Assembly (NCBI RefSeq): GCF_003967595.1 | Contig: NZ_BIFW01000004.1 | Span: 62,001-126,000 of the forward strand | Source: Companilactobacillus musae | Lineage (GTDB): Bacteria; Bacillota; Bacilli; Lactobacillales; Lactobacillaceae | Direction of reading: 5' to 3' | DNA: 64,000 nt | Shown here: piece by piece, positions 50,647-59,619 of the stretch | Layout: each line of letters starts with the position of its first letter | Position numbering within the stretch: the first letter of the stretch is position 1 | Translations under genes and position numbers: made by a program | The notes under the pieces: model-generated | What the model saw: the letters and a program-made list of their open reading frames with translations, nothing else | Told to the model about the DNA's origin: nothing | Database searches by the model: none

Positions 50647-51013
50647 ATTTAATTATTAGTTGTTTTAAACTCTTTTCAATAACATCTAAAGGTGATTCAA
50701 TCTGTGCTAACGTAGCAGCAGTATAAGCTCCTTCAACTAAAGCAACGTCATACTTATGAATAGTTCTATCAGTCATTTCCAAAAGCATCTCTAAGTTCAT
50801 TTTAGAACTGCCTAAATCGTAAAATGCCAATATTTCATCACCAGTATTATCATCAACTGCTTGTTGAATTTTCTCTAATGATGAACCGATACCACCTTCA
50901 TCTGTACCACCAGCAGTAGTAATCGACAAGTCAGGTGCTGCTTGAGAAATCAACTCTTTGACACCTGCAGCAATTTTGGCTGAATGTGAAACAATTAAAA
51001 TTCCATATTTCAT
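50645..51013 (-). CDS. dhaM: Dihydroxyacetone kinase phosphoryl donor subunit DhaM
   Basis: 122 aa EIIA-Man-like domain with the phospho-His in IVSHSAKIAAGV. Short form without HPr/EI domains, as in Firmicutes. It passes PTS phosphate to ADP bound on DhaL. Last gene of dhaKLM, two bases after dhaL. Confidence 0.94.
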   Translation of the reverse strand: MKYGILIVSHSAKIAAGVKELISQAAPDLSITTAGGTDEGGIGSSLEKIQQAVDDNTGDEILAFYDLGSSKMNLEMLLEMTDRTIHKYDVALVEGAYTAATLAQIESPLDVIEKSLKQLIIK

Positions 51014-51015
51014 AA

Positions 51016-51603
51016 TTAAGCTCCTATCACTTCGATCAAGGATTCAAACAGATAAGCACTCGATTGTGCACCTGGATCGATATGTCCCTTTGATTTTTCT
51101 TCTAAGTAACTAGCACGGCCCTTAGTAGCCACCAAATCCTTAACTTTACTTAAGGCGTTATCAACGACACTTTGATCAAATTTATCAGCTCTTAAACTGT
51201 CGCTAACTGGTTGCCAAACATCAATCATTGTTTTCATACCAACATCAGATTGACCACGGCGCTTAATACCATCTGTTCCAACTTGAATCAAATCGCTCAA
51301 TTCAATATTTTCTTCTTTAACAGCCTTAGACATATCCAAAAAGGCTGTTCCGTACAATGGACCTGAAGCTCCACCAACTTTTTGAATCATAGCAAAGGCA
51401 GTAGCTTTATATAAGTCAGCCAAATTATCCGGATCCTTTTTAGTCAATGAATCCGTCACAGCCTTAGCACCACGGTCCATGTTAGTTCCATGATCACCAT
51501 CACCAATAGCAGTATCTAATTCATTTAAAGTTGCTTGATTATTTTCTAATTTTTCCACAAACAAATTGATCCACTTTTTTGCATCTGTTAATTCTAACTT
51601 CAT
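51016..51603 (-). CDS. dhaL: Dihydroxyacetone kinase ADP-binding subunit DhaL
   Basis: 195 aa helical-barrel subunit. The Asp triad that holds Mg-ADP is in AIGDGDHGTNMDRG; GGASGPLYGT and DPGAQSSAYLFE segments are conserved. Start at the ATG at 51603 after AGAGGT; upstream in-frame codons overlap the end of dhaK. Confidence 0.95.
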   Translation of the reverse strand: MKLELTDAKKWINLFVEKLENNQATLNELDTAIGDGDHGTNMDRGAKAVTDSLTKKDPDNLADLYKATAFAMIQKVGGASGPLYGTAFLDMSKAVKEENIELSDLIQVGTDGIKRRGQSDVGMKTMIDVWQPVSDSLRADKFDQSVVDNALSKVKDLVATKGRASYLEEKSKGHIDPGAQSSAYLFESLIEVIGA

Positions 51604-51617
51604 AAAATTACCTCTTC

Positions 51618-52610
51618 CTACCAAGCGATTGTTGTAACAGGTTCCTTTAAGTAACCGATCCAACTACTATCAGCTTTCATAATTGTTAAAGAAATTCCCC
51701 GCATATCTAGCGAAGTTACTAAGTTACCAACCTTGCTGAATTTAACAGAAACTTTTTTTTCAGTTAATTCTTTCAAAACATCATTAGCAAAGATGTATTG
51801 TTCCATTAAAGGAGTACCACCCATACCATTTACTAAAATAGCAAAATCACCTGATTGATCATCAAATTCTTTGAGAATTTTTTCAATCAATTCATGAGCT
51901 AATTTTTTAGAAGGTTGGATTTTTTCAACTGCATAACCACGCTCATTGTGAATACCGATACCATATTCAATTTCATCGTCAGCTAATTCAAAGCCTGGAT
52001 GTCCAACAGCAGGAACTGTAGCAGCATGTAAGGCAATTCCAATTGTTTTAGTATTATCGATAACCTTTTGTCCTAAAGCTGCCAAAGCGTCTAATGATAG
52101 TCCTGAACGAGCAGCGGCTCCGACAATTTTTTCAACTAAAGCAGTTCCGGCAACACCACGTTTACCTTGAGTGAATTCACTATTTTTAACTGAAATATCA
52201 TCGTCAACGACAATTGTTTTGATTTCAATATCGTCAGCTTCGGCCATTTCTTTAGCCATGTCAAAATTCATAACATCGCCAGAATAATTCTTAACGATCA
52301 ACAAAACACCTAGACCTTGATCAACAGCCTTGATAGCCTCATAAATCTGATCTGGAGTTGGTGAAGTAAAGACCTCGCCAGCCACAGCAGCACTGAGCAT
52401 ACCATCTCCAACATATCCTGCATGCAATGGCTCATGACCACTACCACCACCAGAAACGATACCTACTTGTTTATTGGCGTTAAACTTAGCATCATTTCTA
52501 ACAACGGCAGTTGTACCTTCAATCTGCCTTACTAAATCTGAATTGGTTTTTACAAGTCCTGAAATCATTTCAGGAACAATATCCTCAACGTTATTAATAA
52601 TTTTTTTCAT
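51618..52610 (-). CDS. dhaK: Dihydroxyacetone kinase substrate-binding subunit DhaK
   Basis: 330 aa. Binds dihydroxyacetone covalently through the His in GIALHAATVPAVGH; GGGSGHEPLHAGYVG and KNYSGDVMNF are typical. First gene of dhaKLM, which makes dihydroxyacetone phosphate from PTS phosphate. AAGGAGG ribosome binding site. With glpF elsewhere in the window and a cre site upstream, it fits a glycerol/dihydroxyacetone route under catabolite control. Confidence 0.96.
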   Translation of the reverse strand: MKKIINNVEDIVPEMISGLVKTNSDLVRQIEGTTAVVRNDAKFNANKQVGIVSGGGSGHEPLHAGYVGDGMLSAAVAGEVFTSPTPDQIYEAIKAVDQGLGVLLIVKNYSGDVMNFDMAKEMAEADDIEIKTIVVDDDISVKNSEFTQGKRGVAGTALVEKIVGAAARSGLSLDALAALGQKVIDNTKTIGIALHAATVPAVGHPGFELADDEIEYGIGIHNERGYAVEKIQPSKKLAHELIEKILKEFDDQSGDFAILVNGMGGTPLMEQYIFANDVLKELTEKKVSVKFSKVGNLVTSLDMRGISLTIMKADSSWIGYLKEPVTTIAW

Positions 52611-52621
52611 GGTTGCCTCCT

Positions 52622-52635
52622 TGTTTACGCTTACA
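52622..52635 (-). promoter_or_regulatory. cre site before dhaK
   Basis: TGTAAGCGTAAACA on the minus strand, 13 of 14 cre positions, between a TATAAT box (about 52642-52647) and the ribosome binding site. Confidence 0.78.
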
Positions 52636-52718
52636 AAAATTATTATACAGCTTTTCAGTTAGCTTCGTCTTTTTCGACGATTTTTTATTAACGTATTTGT
52701 CACCTTAATAAAGACATA

Positions 52719-52768
52719 AAAAAGCTCAATTTGATAACTAATTAGAAGTTATCAAGTTGAGCCTTTCC
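52719..52768 (-). terminator. Terminator of the purine permease gene
   Basis: GGCTCAACTTGATAACTT/AGTTATCAAATTGAGC hairpin followed by T on the minus strand. Confidence 0.88.
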
Positions 52769-52778
52769 CCAATAATAA

Positions 52779-54140
52779 TTATGCCAAACTAGCTTTTGGC
52801 AAAATGTTGATGATGTAAAGTAAAATCACAAAGACAACGAACAATCCGTACATAATTGGATTGATTTCTTTTCTTTTACCAGCTGCCAACATTGTAATTG
52901 GATAAACTAAGAATCCAAAAGCAATACCATAAGAGATATTGTATGTTAATGGCATTCCGACAATCGTTAAGAAAGCTGGCAAAGCAATTTCGAATCTATC
53001 CCATTGAATTCCACGCATTGATTGTGCCATCAAAGTACCAACGATGATTAATACTGGTGCCGTTACATTACTTGTAACAACTGACAACAATGGTGAGAAG
53101 AACATTGATAATGCAAACAAAACACCAACTGTAATAGAAGTTAATCCGGTTCTACCACCGACAGCAATTCCGGCTGATGATTCAACATAAGCTGTTGGAG
53201 GTGTTGTACCAAAGACAGCTCCACTAACCATAGAAATTGAATCAGCCATCAAAGCGTGACCAATTCTTGGCATCTTACCTTCTGAATCTTGCATAACGTC
53301 AACTTGTTCTGCTAGACCGATCAAAGTACCCGCTGTATCAAAGAAAGCAACCAATAAAAAGATAATCACAACTGCCCAAAGCTGTGGTTCCTTAATATCA
53401 GTTATGTGAGCTACACCAACACCAAAAGTTGGTTTCAAACTTGGAATAGCTGAAACAATATGAGATGGTGCTGGAATTAATTTAGTTACCAATCCAGCAA
53501 CTGTTGTGAAGACCATTCCAATAAAGATAGCCCCAGGAATCTTACGTGCCATTAAAATTGCTGTAACAAATAATCCGGCGATAGTTAACAAAGTAGTTGG
53601 ATTAGTGAATGAACCAATTGCAACAAGTGAAGACTTACTTGCCGTAATCAGTCCTCCACCTTGTAAACCAACAAAAGCAATAAAAATACCTAAACCAGCG
53701 GCAACGGCCAGCTTCAAATCTTTTGGAATCGCATTAATAACGACCTCACGTATTTTCATTAATGAAAGAATCAAGAAAATCAAACTGGCAACAAAAACAC
53801 CTGCCATTGCTGTTTGCCAAGGAATTCCCATAGCAATAACAACTGAATAACTGAAAAATGCATTATCCCCTAAACCTGGTGCAATGGCAATCGGATAATT
53901 AGCCAAAATACCCATTAATACTGAACCAACAACAGCTGTTAAAGCCGTTGCTGTGAATAATGATCCTTTGTTCATCCCAGAGTCACCCAAGACTTGCGGA
54001 TTAACGAACAAAATATAAGCCATCGAAACAAATGTAGTTAAACCAGCTAAGATTTCACGTTTTACATTTGTTTGTGCTTCTTCTAGATGAAATAAACGCT
54101 CAAGAAAGCTTAAATTTCCTCTATTGTCTAATGAATTCAC
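52779..54140 (-). CDS. NCS2 family purine permease (AzgA/PbuG-like)
   Basis: 453 aa with about 12-14 membrane segments. The AzgA-type start (GLTTFVSMAYILFVNP), GLGDNAFFSYSVV and the ESSAGIAVGGRTGLTS motif identify the hypoxanthine/guanine/adenine branch. Start codon GTG after AAGGGG. Three PurR-box-like sequences lie upstream (54193-54330), which supports a purine substrate. No guanine riboswitch core is visible. Confidence 0.93.
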   Translation of the reverse strand: MNSLDNRGNLSFLERLFHLEEAQTNVKREILAGLTTFVSMAYILFVNPQVLGDSGMNKGSLFTATALTAVVGSVLMGILANYPIAIAPGLGDNAFFSYSVVIAMGIPWQTAMAGVFVASLIFLILSLMKIREVVINAIPKDLKLAVAAGLGIFIAFVGLQGGGLITASKSSLVAIGSFTNPTTLLTIAGLFVTAILMARKIPGAIFIGMVFTTVAGLVTKLIPAPSHIVSAIPSLKPTFGVGVAHITDIKEPQLWAVVIIFLLVAFFDTAGTLIGLAEQVDVMQDSEGKMPRIGHALMADSISMVSGAVFGTTPPTAYVESSAGIAVGGRTGLTSITVGVLFALSMFFSPLLSVVTSNVTAPVLIIVGTLMAQSMRGIQWDRFEIALPAFLTIVGMPLTYNISYGIAFGFLVYPITMLAAGKRKEINPIMYGLFVVFVILLYIINILPKASLA

Positions 54141-54192
54141 TATAAACGCCCCTTAAAAATTAATCTCTTTTTCGAACTTTTATAGTATTGCA

Positions 54193-54330
54193 GATTATTC
54201 GTGTTTTTACAATAGAAATAGAAACATTTATATATTTTTTCTAAAAATAGTTCGTATTTTGATATAAAAATAATAATTTTGTCATTACTCCATAGCCGTT
54301 ATACATATTTATAACGATATTGTTCGTGTT
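54193..54330 (-). promoter_or_regulatory. Three PurR-box-like sites before the purine permease
   Basis: On the minus strand: ACACGAATAATCT (54193-54205), AAATACGAACTATTT (54245-54259) and AAACACGAACAATAT (54317-54331). All share the A-CGAA-A/T core of the Pur box. Order and spacing (about 52 and 72 bp) resemble multi-box promoters controlled by PurR. Confidence 0.7.
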
Positions 54331-54389
54331 TTGCGCATGTGTATTAGTTCATTCAAATTTAACTATAACTAAATGAGTATATTGAAGTA

Positions 54390-54549
54390 TGCCGTCGTCC
54401 GTGAAATCTCTGTGGACGCTGGAACGTGGTGGGCACGACTTGGAGCCAATGAAGTTCACATTGTCTTCAAGATCGGCCTTATTCTAAGTGGGTCCCCCAC
54501 TAAGAATAATTTCACCACTGAGCATCCACAGAGATTTCATTACCGACTA
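54390..54549 (-). repeat. Family A structured repeat, copy 6 (second subfamily)
   Basis: 160 bp, inverted orientation. Closing stem GAAATCTCTGTGGA/TCCACAGAGATTTC; first hairpin ATTATTCTTAGTGG/CCCACTTAGAATAA differs fully from the other copies but still pairs. Inverted partner of 54707-54870 with 157 bp between them. The pair, the PurR boxes and a terminator fill 54141-54921. Confidence 0.92.
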
Positions 54550-54706
54550 GATTTTATTTTCTAACATTACTAATTAAAATTAGTAATAGTTTGAACCTTT
54601 AAACAAAAGAAAAAAACAGATACATATATACCTTGAATACTTAGTAGATACTGTACTTCTTTGTATTATCTAAGCTTTAAAATAATCAAATCAACAAAGT
54701 AACAAA

Positions 54707-54870
54707 CTAGTCCGGAGCAACAAAGAAAATGGGCTCAGTAGTGAAATTCTACTTAGCTCACGAAGTGAGTTTAGTAGAAGGCCGAGCTTGGAGACTGTTG
54801 GCAACGTCAAGAGGCTTCAAGTCGTGCCCACTACGTTCCAGCCCAATTTTCTTTGTTGCGGAGGACGGCA
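54707..54870 (+). repeat. Family A structured repeat, copy 7 (first subfamily)
   Basis: 164 bp from TAGTCCGG to GGACGGCA; best reference copy. Stems: GTCC/GGAC, GCAACAAAGAAAAT/ATTTTCTTTGTTGC, GTAGTG/CACTAC, hairpins TTCTACT/AGTAGAA and CTTGGAG/CTTCAAG. It ends five bases before the clpL terminator. Confidence 0.93.
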
Positions 54871-54875
54871 GAACA

Positions 54876-54920
54876 AAAAAAGAACTTCTGAGTTTTTAAT
54901 CACACAGAAGTTCTTTTTAT
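54876..54920 (-). terminator. Terminator of clpL
   Basis: AAAAAGAACTTCTG/CAGAAGTTCTTTTT hairpin directly past the clpL stop codon. Confidence 0.88.
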
Positions 54921-54921
54921 A

Positions 54922-57021
54922 TTACTTACTTGTAACAGCTGATTTTTCAGAAATTTTAATTGTTCCATCAACTAAATCAGCTTTCAAATCCTTAACGTCC
55001 AAATGATCGAGATAGAATTCAGCAACTTTATCTCTGATTTGTTGTTCAATAACCCGACGCAATGGTCTTGCTCCCATAGCTTCATCATAACCTTCATCAA
55101 TCAACCATTCCTTGGCCTCAGGAGTAATTTCCAAAGTAATATCTTTTTTAGCCAAGTTGGCATTAACATCACTGATCATTAGATCAACAATTTGATTCAA
55201 GTCATCCTTAGATAGATGAGCAAATTCAACGATGCCGTTAAATCTGTTCAAGAATTCAGGTTTGAAGTATGGTGCTAATTTATCCATTAATTTTTCATCT
55301 TTAGTTGCTTTGTTACCGAACCCGGCATTTGAAGTAGCGATGATAATCGTGTTCTTGAAATCAACTACATTTCCTTGGCCATCGGTTAAACGACCATCAT
55401 CCATAACTTGAAGCAGTAAGGTCAACACTTGAGGGTTAGCCTTCTCAATTTCATCTAGTAACACAATGGAATATGGATTACGACGTACCTTTTCCGTTAA
55501 GGTATTGCCGTTATCTTCATAACCAACATAACCAGCTGAAGTACCAATCAGCTTAGATACAGCAGTTAGATCAGAATACTCACTCATATCCAAACGGACG
55601 ATAGCATTCTTGCTGCCAAACATATCTTGAGCCAATTGTTTTACTAATTCAGTCTTACCAACACCAGTAGGACCAACAAACAAGAAACTACCAATTGGAC
55701 GATTGCCATCATCAAAACCTGCACGATTACGACGAATGGCACGTACAACCATATCTACGGCTTCATCTTGTCCAATGACATGATTCTTTAATCTCTTGCC
55801 CATGTCTTTAAGACGTTCAATATCACTTGCTCCCATTTGTGAAACAGGAACACCAGTCAACCTTTGAACTGATGCAGCAATATCATTAACCGTTGCCGTT
55901 GGTTCTTCAGTCTGTTCATCATCCTTATTCAATTTAGCTTGAAGGGATTCGATTTGTTTTTTCAAACTAGCAGCCTTTTCATAATCTTCTTTTTTAGCTG
56001 CAATACTCTTATCTTTTTGAGCTTGTTTCAAATCCTTTTCCAAACTTACTTTATCTGTAACTGGATTCTTAGCAGCTAAGTGAGCTGCTGTCATATCAAT
56101 CAAATCAATGGCCTTGTCAGGTAATGATCTTTGAGGAATATATTGAACTGAATATTCAACCGCTGCCTTTAAAACATTATCAGGGAGTTTTACATGATGA
56201 TGATTCTCATATGCCTTACGTAATCCCTTCAAAATAGCTAAAGTAGCTTCTTTACTTGGTTCATTGATTGTTACATCATTAAATCTTCTAGCCAAAGCAG
56301 CATCTTTCATAATGGTATTACGATACTCATCTTGAGTAGTTGCACCAATAATAGAAATTTCTCCTCTGCTCAAAGCTGGTTTAATAATGTCAGCTAAACC
56401 TTTACTACCTGAATCAGAACCAGATGAGCCGGCACCGATAATTTGGTGAATTTCATCGAAGAATAAAACTACATTGCCTGCTTTTTTAACTTCATTCAAC
56501 AGATTTTGAATATTTTCTTCAAAGGACCCACGATATTGGGTACCAGCTTCTAGCGATGATAAATCAATTGAAATAATCTGTTTATCCTTGATTGCTTCAG
56601 GCACGTTACCTTTTACAATAGCTTGTGCTAAACCTTCAACAACTGCAGTCTTACCAACACCAGCATCACCAACAAGAATTGGATTATTCTTGGTCCTACG
56701 ACTTAATACTTCTGCTGTTTCTTGAATTTCTTTGTCACGGCCGATAACCGGATCAAGTAAGCCCTCTTTGGCTTCCTGAGTTAAATTACGTCCGAGTTTA
56801 TTTAAAATTGTGCCATTTTTTTGTTTATTACTGTCACTAACTGGAATATTCTTGCCAGCCGTTCTAGCTTCTTGATATTTTGCTAATTCTTCAGGAGTCA
56901 ATTCTTGACCATTCACATAATACTTAGCCTGTGAATTGCCGTTTTGTTGACTCATTAATCTTTTAAAAATTTCGTCCATATTGTCGTTAAATGGATCTTC
57001 GTCCCAAAATGATCTTGCCAT
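54922..57021 (-). CDS. clpL: Clp-family AAA+ chaperone ClpL
   Basis: 699 aa. No Clp N-domain; a short N-terminal region, then AAA-1 with Walker A GDAGVGKT (118-125), a short coiled-coil middle domain (about 340-385) and AAA-2 with Walker A GPTGVGKT. No ClpP-binding loop motif is evident, as expected for ClpL, a stand-alone disaggregase and heat/acid tolerance factor of lactic acid bacteria. It lies 16 bp after a small HTH gene and should share its promoter. I see no CtsR heptads upstream. Confidence 0.93.
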   Translation of the reverse strand: MARSFWDEDPFNDNMDEIFKRLMSQQNGNSQAKYYVNGQELTPEELAKYQEARTAGKNIPVSDSNKQKNGTILNKLGRNLTQEAKEGLLDPVIGRDKEIQETAEVLSRRTKNNPILVGDAGVGKTAVVEGLAQAIVKGNVPEAIKDKQIISIDLSSLEAGTQYRGSFEENIQNLLNEVKKAGNVVLFFDEIHQIIGAGSSGSDSGSKGLADIIKPALSRGEISIIGATTQDEYRNTIMKDAALARRFNDVTINEPSKEATLAILKGLRKAYENHHHVKLPDNVLKAAVEYSVQYIPQRSLPDKAIDLIDMTAAHLAAKNPVTDKVSLEKDLKQAQKDKSIAAKKEDYEKAASLKKQIESLQAKLNKDDEQTEEPTATVNDIAASVQRLTGVPVSQMGASDIERLKDMGKRLKNHVIGQDEAVDMVVRAIRRNRAGFDDGNRPIGSFLFVGPTGVGKTELVKQLAQDMFGSKNAIVRLDMSEYSDLTAVSKLIGTSAGYVGYEDNGNTLTEKVRRNPYSIVLLDEIEKANPQVLTLLLQVMDDGRLTDGQGNVVDFKNTIIIATSNAGFGNKATKDEKLMDKLAPYFKPEFLNRFNGIVEFAHLSKDDLNQIVDLMISDVNANLAKKDITLEITPEAKEWLIDEGYDEAMGARPLRRVIEQQIRDKVAEFYLDHLDVKDLKADLVDGTIKISEKSAVTSK

Positions 57022-57037
57022 ATAAATAAAAGCCTCC

Positions 57038-57259
57038 TCACTTTAGATAATGCAACTCCAATTCACGCAGAACTCTCCACATTTCAGTATCCTGCGCTTT
57101 AGCAATTGCCTCTATATCGCGCAAATTGATTGGTGTGGCGGAAGATTGTTTTTTATTGAAAGATTTGTGCAGAGTCGTATAACCATACCCGCTTTTCTTT
57201 GCTATTACATAAATCGTTAAATCGTTATCTTGTAAGTATGATTTGATATCTATTCTCAT
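57038..57259 (-). CDS. Small HTH DNA-binding protein upstream of clpL
   Basis: 73 aa. An HTH is visible in the first half ([20 protein letters not shown]), like XRE/Cro-type or phage excision-type proteins; the second half ([11 protein letters not shown]) is helical. It has a GGAGG ribosome binding site. The promoter region it faces contains a 17/18-bp inverted repeat, the likely operator. It is placed to autoregulate itself and clpL and to control the divergent lipase-like gene. Confidence 0.75.
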   Translation of the reverse strand: MRIDIKSYLQDNDLTIYVIAKKSGYGYTTLHKSFNKKQSSATPINLRDIEAIAKAQDTEMWRVLRELELHYLK

Positions 57260-57283
57260 CTTTCTTCAACCTCCACACTTATA

Positions 57284-57337
57284 GTATAGCACAAAAGTGA
57301 TATATTACAAGTGTGAAGTATCACTTCTGTGCTATAT
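57284..57337. promoter_or_regulatory. Promoter and large inverted-repeat operator of the HTH-clpL operon
   Basis: TATAGCACAAAAGTGATA (57286-57303) and TATCACTTCTGTGCTATA (57320-57337) match as inverted repeats at 17 of 18 bases, 16 bp apart. On the minus strand a TTGTAA -35 box (57306-57311) and TATACT -10 box (57284-57289), spacer 16, lie in the left arm and spacer. Extra CACACTT half-sites flank the arms. Confidence 0.75.
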
Positions 57338-57407
57338 TTTTAAAATGGTTCTGAATTCCTTATATATCAACAATTTGGTAAAATAAAAGTAACTAAGAGG
57401 TGATTTA

Positions 57408-59126
57408 ATGAAGGCATTATTGAGTACTTTAAACAGATTAAATCATGTTTATGATCAACTCGACTTGCTCAACTTCCGAGCTCACAAGAACTTACCTTTA
57501 ACTTTTAATAAAGCCGATAGCAAAAAACTTTTGCCACAAAATAAAAGACTTTATTTTAGTTATTCTTATTTAAACAAAGAAAAAACACGTTTAACTAATT
57601 TGATGTTGAATCAAATCATTGACTTAAAATTGCCACTATTTATCAAGGATAAAATGATCCATCCCCAAATGATCGATAAAGCTCTAAAACTTAAAAATAT
57701 TGATCAAAATCATAGCAAAAAACGTTTTAGTTTGCCTTCTAGAAATCGTAAAATCAACAAACTTAAACAATTAATCTCCATGATTGAAGATGAAAATCTC
57801 AACCTCTGTCATGGTTATCTCAATCAAATTTATATCATTTTGTTGATTCACAATGCTTTGCCACTAGATTTACGTAAAAAAACTTATCAAGCCGGTGAAT
57901 TGCTACACGATAATGAATTTCGGACTAAATTGTTACAATATGACTATGATCGTTACTTGTATGAGGAATTTGAACCTGGTAATTATCTGCGATTATTGAT
58001 TTATTCTCGAACCAAACGTATGCCAACTTATATTCGTTCATTTGATGCTCGAAAAATCGTTCCTGATGCAGCAAATTGTGGCTTCTCAGGCATTGCTTTT
58101 GAATTTTCGATTGATGGTATTAGAGAATGCTATATCGCTTTTAGAGGAACTGAGGCCAATGTCGACAATACGATTCGCTCCCGTAGTAAACGTTTTGAAC
58201 AATCAATTCTTGAAACATACAAAGATTGGGATTATAACGTCAATGCTATTTTAATTGGCAGCGACAAAAATCTCGAACAACTAAAAGCTGCCCGAGAATT
58301 TGTTCGTTATATAGAAAATAATATTCTTCCCCAAACCATAATTTATGGAGTGGGACACTCATTAGGTGGTCATTTCGTACAAACCCTTCAACTAATGGAT
58401 AACTGTTTTGATGCTGGTTACACGCTTAATTCTGCACCGGTAAATTTAAAACTAATTCAACATGTTAAACCTACTTTATTTAGTGATGAAACTTGGCAAA
58501 AATTATTTAATCTAACTGATGATACCGATGGCATTAAATTCATTACACCTGAACTACGTCAACAAATAAATCGACTTTTACCACATGATTATTCTCAAAT
58601 CATCAACGAATGTTTTGAACAAGATATGACCCAAGTTTTCTATGAACTTCCCTTTACTATCTGGATTGGACAAAAATGGGAATACAATTTAAGTAACTGG
58701 AAATATCCTTTCAAAAATCATCCTCGTGCTTATTTAAGTAGTGGTGAAATCCATGCTTATCAGAAATTCTTTGAACAACTATTTGCTTACTTATCTGATT
58801 CTAATAGTAGTGCCCAAGTGGTTCGCAATAGCATGAGTTTTATTAGATTAAGAACAAGGATTCTTCATAACACCATTAGTGATCCTAGAACCGCCAAATA
58901 TTTCTTTGACTATTCTAATTATTTATACCAATCAGGAGTTTTTACTGACCGACCTCAAAAAATTAATCAGGAATTTATTGAACAAAATAATTCCGTATTA
59001 AGAGGTTCGTTACGAGAGTGGCCATTCTTAAAGAGTATAAATACTGATATGTTAAGCCTTGCAACCTACTTCCACGTTATAGATGGTGCTAAGCATTTCC
59101 TAAATCGCACGCCCAATAAATTATAA
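57408..59126 (+). CDS. Lipase-like (class 3 / DUF2974-type) alpha/beta hydrolase
   Basis: 572 aa. The catalytic core is in the middle: CYIAFRGTE (about 245) and the nucleophile elbow GVGHSLGGHFVQT (about 320), typical of class 3 lipases and DUF2974 proteins. The N-terminal ~190 residues are basic and helical, and the C-terminal ~170 residues are unassigned. No signal peptide. The substrate is unknown; phospholipid or lipid ester is a guess. It starts 148 bp from the divergent HTH gene and may be controlled by the same operator. Confidence 0.8.
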   Translation: MKALLSTLNRLNHVYDQLDLLNFRAHKNLPLTFNKADSKKLLPQNKRLYFSYSYLNKEKTRLTNLMLNQIIDLKLPLFIKDKMIHPQMIDKALKLKNIDQNHSKKRFSLPSRNRKINKLKQLISMIEDENLNLCHGYLNQIYIILLIHNALPLDLRKKTYQAGELLHDNEFRTKLLQYDYDRYLYEEFEPGNYLRLLIYSRTKRMPTYIRSFDARKIVPDAANCGFSGIAFEFSIDGIRECYIAFRGTEANVDNTIRSRSKRFEQSILETYKDWDYNVNAILIGSDKNLEQLKAAREFVRYIENNILPQTIIYGVGHSLGGHFVQTLQLMDNCFDAGYTLNSAPVNLKLIQHVKPTLFSDETWQKLFNLTDDTDGIKFITPELRQQINRLLPHDYSQIINECFEQDMTQVFYELPFTIWIGQKWEYNLSNWKYPFKNHPRAYLSSGEIHAYQKFFEQLFAYLSDSNSSAQVVRNSMSFIRLRTRILHNTISDPRTAKYFFDYSNYLYQSGVFTDRPQKINQEFIEQNNSVLRGSLREWPFLKSINTDMLSLATYFHVIDGAKHFLNRTPNKL

Positions 59127-59152
59127 AGATTATAATTTTATTAAAAAAATAC

Positions 59153-59181
59153 TTGCTATTTATTTTTTAGGTGACTATAAT
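59153..59181 (+). promoter_or_regulatory. Promoter of the T-box-brnQ unit
   Basis: TTGCTA (59153-59158) and TATAAT (59176-59181) with a 17-bp spacer. Confidence 0.75.
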
Positions 59182-59184
59182 ACG

Positions 59185-59443
59185 AACCAACAAAACGTTG
59201 AAGAAAAAAGTAGAAATCTCAAGTACGCTTAGTGAGTCATGTTAAGTGAAAAATGACCGTTGCGAGAATTTTGAAAATCATTTCTGAGTTCAGTGCCGAT
59301 ATGTAGGTTACCGTGGCTGCCACCATTATCAGGCTAGCGAATTATTTTGTTCGTTAAATGAGTGAGTATTCTTTGAATACCCAAAAAAGGTGGTACCGTT
59401 CAACTCGAGCCCTTTTCCTTAGCTGGAAGAGGGCTCTTTTTTT
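59185..59443 (+). promoter_or_regulatory. T-box riboswitch leader, probably isoleucine type
   Basis: The T-box sequence AAGGTGGTACCGTT (59387-59400) precedes a strong terminator (59407-59443; GAGCCCTTTTCC/GGAAGAGGGCTC and seven T). Stem I is closed by AGAAAT (59212-59217) and ATTTCT (59280-59285), with the AGTA motif at 59222. The triplet just before the 3' strand, ATC (59277-59279), followed by A, is the best specifier candidate and reads Ile, fitting brnQ. The specifier choice is by eye. Confidence 0.85.
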
Positions 59444-59445
59444 AT

Positions 59446-59503
59446 AGAGAGCGGAGCAGGCCTGCTAATCCTCGGGAATTGGCCTGTGTAGCTCATTTTA
59501 ATC
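59446..59503. repeat. Short AGAGAGCGGA unit between T-box and brnQ
   Basis: Begins AGAGAGCGGAGCAGGCC and ends TGTGTAGCTCATTTTAAT; a reduced relative of the unit that follows. Contains a CAGGCC/GGCCTG hairpin. Confidence 0.6.
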
Positions 59504-59619
59504 AGAGAGCGGAAATGGAGCGGTCAGCTCACGAGGATTAAGACCACTTTGAAAGTTGCTTGCGTAGCAAGTGATTTTCAAAGTTGACTTAACCGGAATG
59601 AGTTGCTCCATTGTAGCTC
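59504..59619. repeat. Family D structured repeat, copy 2
   Basis: Starts GAGAGCGGAAATGGAGC and pairs with GCTCCATTGTAGCTC at the other end; inner stem CACTTTGAAAGTTGCTTG/CAAGTGATTTTCAAAGT. Same order of blocks as 19743-19860. Together with its shorter neighbours it inserts about 200 bp between the T-box terminator and brnQ. Confidence 0.7.

Noticed and set aside
54141-54390. Guanine riboswitch before the purine permease
   Set aside because: The conserved purine aptamer core is not found; PurR-box-like sites explain the region better.
57260-57340. CtsR or CIRCE heat-shock operator before clpL
   Set aside because: CtsR heptads are absent; the TAGCAC/GTGCTA arms only partly resemble CIRCE and have the wrong spacing.
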